Part shown: one piece after another, positions 59,249 through 64,000 of the stretch | How positions within the stretch are numbered: position 1 is the first letter of the stretch | Layout of the letters: every line of letters begins with the position of its first letter | Assembly: GCA_025677835.1 (NCBI GenBank) | Contig: JAIXMR010000013.1 | Location: forward strand, 62,001-126,000 | Reading direction: 5' to 3' | Source of the DNA: Sporodiniella umbellata | Taxonomy: Eukaryota > Mucoromycota > Mucoromycetes > Mucorales > Rhizopodaceae | DNA length: 64,000 nt | Notes under the pieces: model-generated | Told to the model about the DNA's origin: nothing | Databases searched by the model: none | What the model saw: only the letters and a program-made list of their open reading frames with translations | Position numbers and translations under genes: made by a program

Positions 59249-59607
59249 GTTTTTATCTAGTTGTCTGGAAAGATTTCAAAAAATTGAAGCTTGAAAGGTT
59301 GTACACGAGTGGCTTATTTTACTTTTAGAAAAAAAAAAGAAGTCCACCAATCAAAGCAGCTCAAAGAGTTAATTGTGCATAATTCGCGTTCGAGGGCATG
59401 TGATTCCACAGCTAAAAACTTTGCTCATTGTTCAAGCAATACGCTACATATAAAAACAGTTGTTTTTATCAAACTTGTACTCTTTTATAGGATTTGCTCA
59501 GTTTTTTTTTTCATGATCAGAAAAGCCTTTATTATACCTTGTGTTAAATGAAGACGAATTGTTTTTGTAGTCTTTGACAAACGCCTACTTGCATATATTT
59601 TTTTTCT
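59249..59607. other. Intergenic, pwp2 promoter side
   Basis: About 360 nt upstream of pwp2 and downstream of the Kre9/Knh-like gene. No gene; a short plus-strand frame (59291-59551) has no support. Confidence 0.5.
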
Positions 59608-60268
59608 TTAAAAGTGTACAAAGCTAATAAAAACAGCAACAAAAAAGAGTCCCATTGAGATGTCTAGAGTCTTGCCAGCGGAGCTACTTTTGAGGGCTGT
59701 GGGTGCTGAGCTTGAATGAGTGGGCATACTGGAACCTGATATAGTAGGGGTGACAACAGACAGAGTAGGCGGTGCAGCACTTATGTTAATGAAAACCGTA
59801 AGATTGTTTTGACCTATGCTATTTGTGAAAGTAACCCGATAAAGGCCTGCAGAAGTGGTATTGGGGATCAAGTACTAGGTTGCAAGTATTAGTTTTTTGC
59901 TTTCTTTAACGCTCCATACATTAAACTGATGCTCATATACAGTTGAGCCACCAATATCCTTTTGGAAACTGTAGCCTTGAGAGATATCAGCTGAAGGATT
60001 TATTATAGTTGATTTAATTCCGTTATTAAGTGAAATTGAAAGCTGGAGATCTAGAAGCTTTGTTTAATACACAGTAATTGTTTACAGAACCCGAAGTATT
60101 ACTTTCTGAGTTGGCATTGGAGGCAACAGTATATACACAAGGCAAAACACGGCTAGCTACATAAGGGGCACCTGGTGCTGGAGAGCTTACATTGAATAAT
60201 CCAGAGTTAGACTGAACTTGAGCATAAGCTGCCGTAGCTGAACACAGTAAGAAAAAAAGCAACTTCAT
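59608..60268 (-). CDS. Small GPI-anchored Kre9/Knh-like Ser/Thr-rich protein
   Basis: Three exons (60086-60268, 59920-60042, 59608-59874), with very small introns of 43 and 45 nt, give 190 residues. Residues 1-16 are a signal peptide (MKLLFFLLCSATAAYA). About 22-135 resembles the Kre9/Knh1 N-terminal Ig-like domain: LFNVSSPAPGAPYVASRVLP, then SISLNNGIKSTI and YLIPNTTSAGLYRVTFTN. A Ser/Thr/Pro stretch follows (STMPTHSSSAPT-like) and the end is hydrophobic (ISMGLFFVAVFISFVHF), as in GPI-attachment signals; the attachment site is probably in SSSAG. The family acts at the cell wall, where Kre9 and Knh1 support beta-1,6-glucan. Exact function here is unknown. Confidence 0.8.
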
Positions 60269-61896
60269 AACTGATTTTTGAGAGCAATAAAAAAAAAGAA
60301 GAAAAAGAAGAAAATAGCGATTATAAAAGGAGAAAGTAAAAGTTAAAGTCTCTCCAAAAGCAATATATTTTCTCCTTCTCTCCTAATTTTATTGGGCGGT
60401 AAAGACGTATTTGATTTTCTTTTATGCAGATTTTTTCTTTTCGTTTCCTTTATTTTTTCAAAACAAATAAATAACAAAAAAAAAGGCTATAATGTAGTTG
60501 CCATCGCGGTATCTAAATCTTACTCCCTTCAGGAGGTTCTATTTATTTTTAAAAACACTGTCAAATGTGAAGTTTAACCTACGGTATAATAAACAAATCA
60601 TGTAAACACAAAAAGAAAAAGCCTTTGTTTGCCTTTTTGATTATTTATAGATTTTTCTTTCCTCAATAATGTCATAGGATTTTCTTTTTACAAACCAGCG
60701 TAATTTTTTTGCAACTGAAAGCATTTTTATTTTTCGCAGCTAAAAAGGGGGTATATTTTTGTTATTCTTACTTAAAAAGGAAACCAGTGGGTAGGTTGTC
60801 GAAAGGTTCATTTGATGAATGCTTTGCTATAAACGCGTCAATTAAAGTGGTACTCGTTTAAATAGACTCGTCGTATTAACTTCTGTCAATAGAATCCTTA
60901 AACACCGAAGCTTGTGTGTACGTTTATTTCGCCGTACTTTAGACTCAACTCACTTGGGGAAGTATTACAGACAGTCTCCATATTCTGTGCTTCGGTAGAA
61001 AGATTGTAACTATAATTGGTGACAGAACTAAAAAAAATAAAGTATCTAAAACGCTTTTTTTTTTTCAATTTTTTAGTTTGTTTTGTTACAGAGTTTCAGC
61101 TTTTTAGCTCAATTTAAATGGCGTGTAGTAAACAGCCTTTACAGTTTAAAGAGAGTGATTTAGAGCTCCTTGTAATATTTAGGCGGCTCTTTTGAAGACT
61201 GTATTTCCATTTTAAATTATTTTACAACAATAAACAGACGAATGAGTTTTCAGAAGGAAGTACAGCTAGCTTTAAAAAAAAACAGAGTTCACCAACATAA
61301 AAATTTAATTCGAATTTATGATGCCTGTTTATTATTTTGCATTTTGCTATGGTTTCCTATAGTTACAGTACTAAAGCATTCGCAAACTGTTGTCTTTATT
61401 CTTTTTCCAGGGGCGCATGATCAACATAGCTATTAAAAAAAAGCAGAATTTGTAAAGTTCTGTAGATTCTGGAGAAAGGAAACTAGACAAAAATTAGGAG
61501 AGGAAAAACACCTTAAAAATTCAATGTTATATCAAAATAGCCTTAAATATATAATTCCTGATGATCAAAAGTTCCATCTGCTAGGAGATTGATTGTCATA
61601 TTATGTCTGATTTATTTTGATTTTCAAGAGTATCCAGTAGCCTGGTATGCTCTTACGCAAGGCTTCAAACATATATTTGAACTACATCTAAAATTTCCTT
61701 TAGAAATCGCGTAATACAGCCAAGCAGCAAATGATACTTATTTGAGCTTACAGGAAAAAGAACGTTTCCGGGCTATGTTTGCCAAAAATTAGAAAAAAAA
61801 TATATACAAACAAGCTTGAAGGGGGTGAGGGAAGCGTCAATCAATACTTCAAAACGTATCGTGACAAGACTCAAAATCTTTTTAATAAAATAAGCA
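60269..61896. other. Intergenic, no supported gene
   Basis: About 1.6 kb. The left part is the purine-rich promoter region of the GPI-type protein gene. A 64-codon plus-strand frame (61242-61436) has no domain or splice partner. Nothing else recognised. Confidence 0.5.
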
Positions 61897-62922
<1,026 letters not shown>

Positions 62923-64000
62923 CTTTCAGTTCTTCAGGAAATAATTGTCCAAAAGTAATTTGAGCGTGAGGTGCCCCTCGGGATTTCAAAATGAATTTTA
63001 CAAAATTCAGTCTTTAGCGCGACAAAAACGGGGCATCTGCATTCATAGATAGGAACACGTCTCTATCCTATTTAATCTAATAAAACTTCAAAACAAGCTA
63101 AAATCTATTTATTTCTACACTTCTTATAAAGACTAGTGTTTCATTTTTATATATTATATAATATTTACCTTGGCCAGCAATACTTATCTTTCAGATGTAT
63201 TACCTCTTCTATTTTAAACAAATTCTAAAATAGAAAACTATCCTAAACCCCAAATTAAGACTAAAGTTTTATAGAAATACACGGTTTTATTGGTTAGAGA
63301 CATTTTCCATAGATTTTAGCTTTAGTTTAAAAGTTGGGAAGTCTGGTGAAAAAATTCTGCCAAACGTATAGGGTGACATAATTAAAAAAAACACACACAC
63401 ACACACACACACACAGTCTAGAACAACTAAACCACTCAGATTCTCAACTGTTTGTCTATTATACACTTTTAATATCATAGAAGATCTTTTACCTTGTTTT
63501 GTAAAAACAATAGACTTTCTGCCAAAAGGATTTGCCAAAGACCCAAGTTTTTTACTAGCTACGGATTCAACAAAACTCTCCATGCTTAAGTAAAGTACTA
63601 TCATTTTTATAAAAAAAAAATAATTATACTTTTGAAAGTAACAATCATGTAAGATACACAAATATAATATCTGTATATGGATATCACTTGATAGTTAACT
63701 ATAAGACCCTATGTGAAAAGATAGAGAAAAAAAAGGTTTATAGAAAGTCTTAGGTACCAACAAAATTGCAACAGAAACATCCCTCTCAAAGTGGGTTGCT
63801 TCACTCTTAACCAGCACGCTTCAAGAAAAGTAAACCCTTTAAACCGGATTTTAACATTGCAAGTAGAATATCGTTTGTTCTAAATAAGGAAAGCATATAG
63901 GGCTATTTGGGCGGCAGCCAACAGACCGTAAAAGGCAAAATTGCACATTTTAGAACAAAGTCTAACTTTTTTCTAAAGTTCTTGGATGCTCTTTTTTTTC
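62923..64000. other. Right end of window, no supported gene
   Basis: About 1.1 kb. A minus-strand frame (63287-63661) contains SLANPFGRKSIVF and a CVCVCVC stretch that is just the AC repeat at 63391-63414 translated; it may be a spurious or damaged frame. Nothing else recognised. Confidence 0.45.
63391..63414. repeat. (AC)12 microsatellite
   Basis: Uninterrupted AC dinucleotide run, preceded by a short A run. It can be polymorphic between strains. Confidence 0.9.

Noticed and set aside
63287..63661. 124-codon minus-strand frame at the right end
   Set aside because: Part of it is only the AC microsatellite translated as alternating Cys and Val; the rest has no recognisable domain.

Overview
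The window looks like nuclear DNA of a filamentous fungus of the Mucoromycota, most likely Mucorales. By eye it is about two-thirds A+T. Its genes are broken by many short GT-AG introns (about 43-84 nt), and it encodes fungal or eukaryotic proteins: Rpl12, Pwp2, THOC5, tRNA 2'-phosphotransferase, a medusa-type regulator, a Rua1-type zinc domain, a LysM protein and a Kre9/Knh-like GPI protein. The order is inferred from style, not proven. I rebuilt the exon structures by hand from reading frame, splice sites and family motifs; a bracket such as 'exon 5-9' in the evidence gives positions in this window.

Layout. 1-5.7 kb: end of an organellar-type seryl-tRNA synthetase (+), a five-exon secreted LysM protein (-), and rpl12 (+). 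6.3-9.5 kb: an unrecognised basic protein (-) and an isolated very AT-rich ORF (+) that ends in a long hairpin. 9.5-12.2 kb: an intronless Nudix protein (-) and a decayed Tc1/mariner-IS630-type element with short inverted ends. 12.7-19.3 kb: a mucin-like membrane protein (+) and a 1642-residue Sel1-repeat protein (-). 23.9-25.4 kb: a Rua1-type regulator (-). 30.9-32.6 kb: an F-box/seven-WD40 protein (-). 36.5-40.5 kb: a divergent pair, medA-like regulator (-) and triple-KH RNA-binding protein (+). 40.6-45.2 kb: a Reeler-like membrane protein (+), an unknown protein (-), tpt1 (-) and an HMG-box protein (-). 53.4-62.9 kb: secreted M28 aminopeptidase (+), THOC5-like protein (+), pwp2 (-), a small GPI-type protein (-) and an ArfGAP (-).

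There are no operons, and the genes do not form one obvious pathway. Themes that recur are RNA processing and translation (SerRS, Rpl12, Pwp2, THOC5, Tpt1, KH protein), cell surface and secretion (LysM, mucin-like, Kre9/Knh-like, Reeler-like, M28) and development-type transcription factors (medA-like, Rua1-like, HMG). Several long stretches have no gene that I can support: 19.2-23.9, 25.4-30.9, 32.6-36.5 and especially 45.2-53.4 kb. I saw no rRNA, tRNA or CRISPR array. I found no clear new multi-gene system. The oddest items are the AT-rich ORF with its hairpin, the LysM fusion, the giant Sel1 protein, a GC-AG intron in pwp2 and a splice-phase conflict in tpt1.
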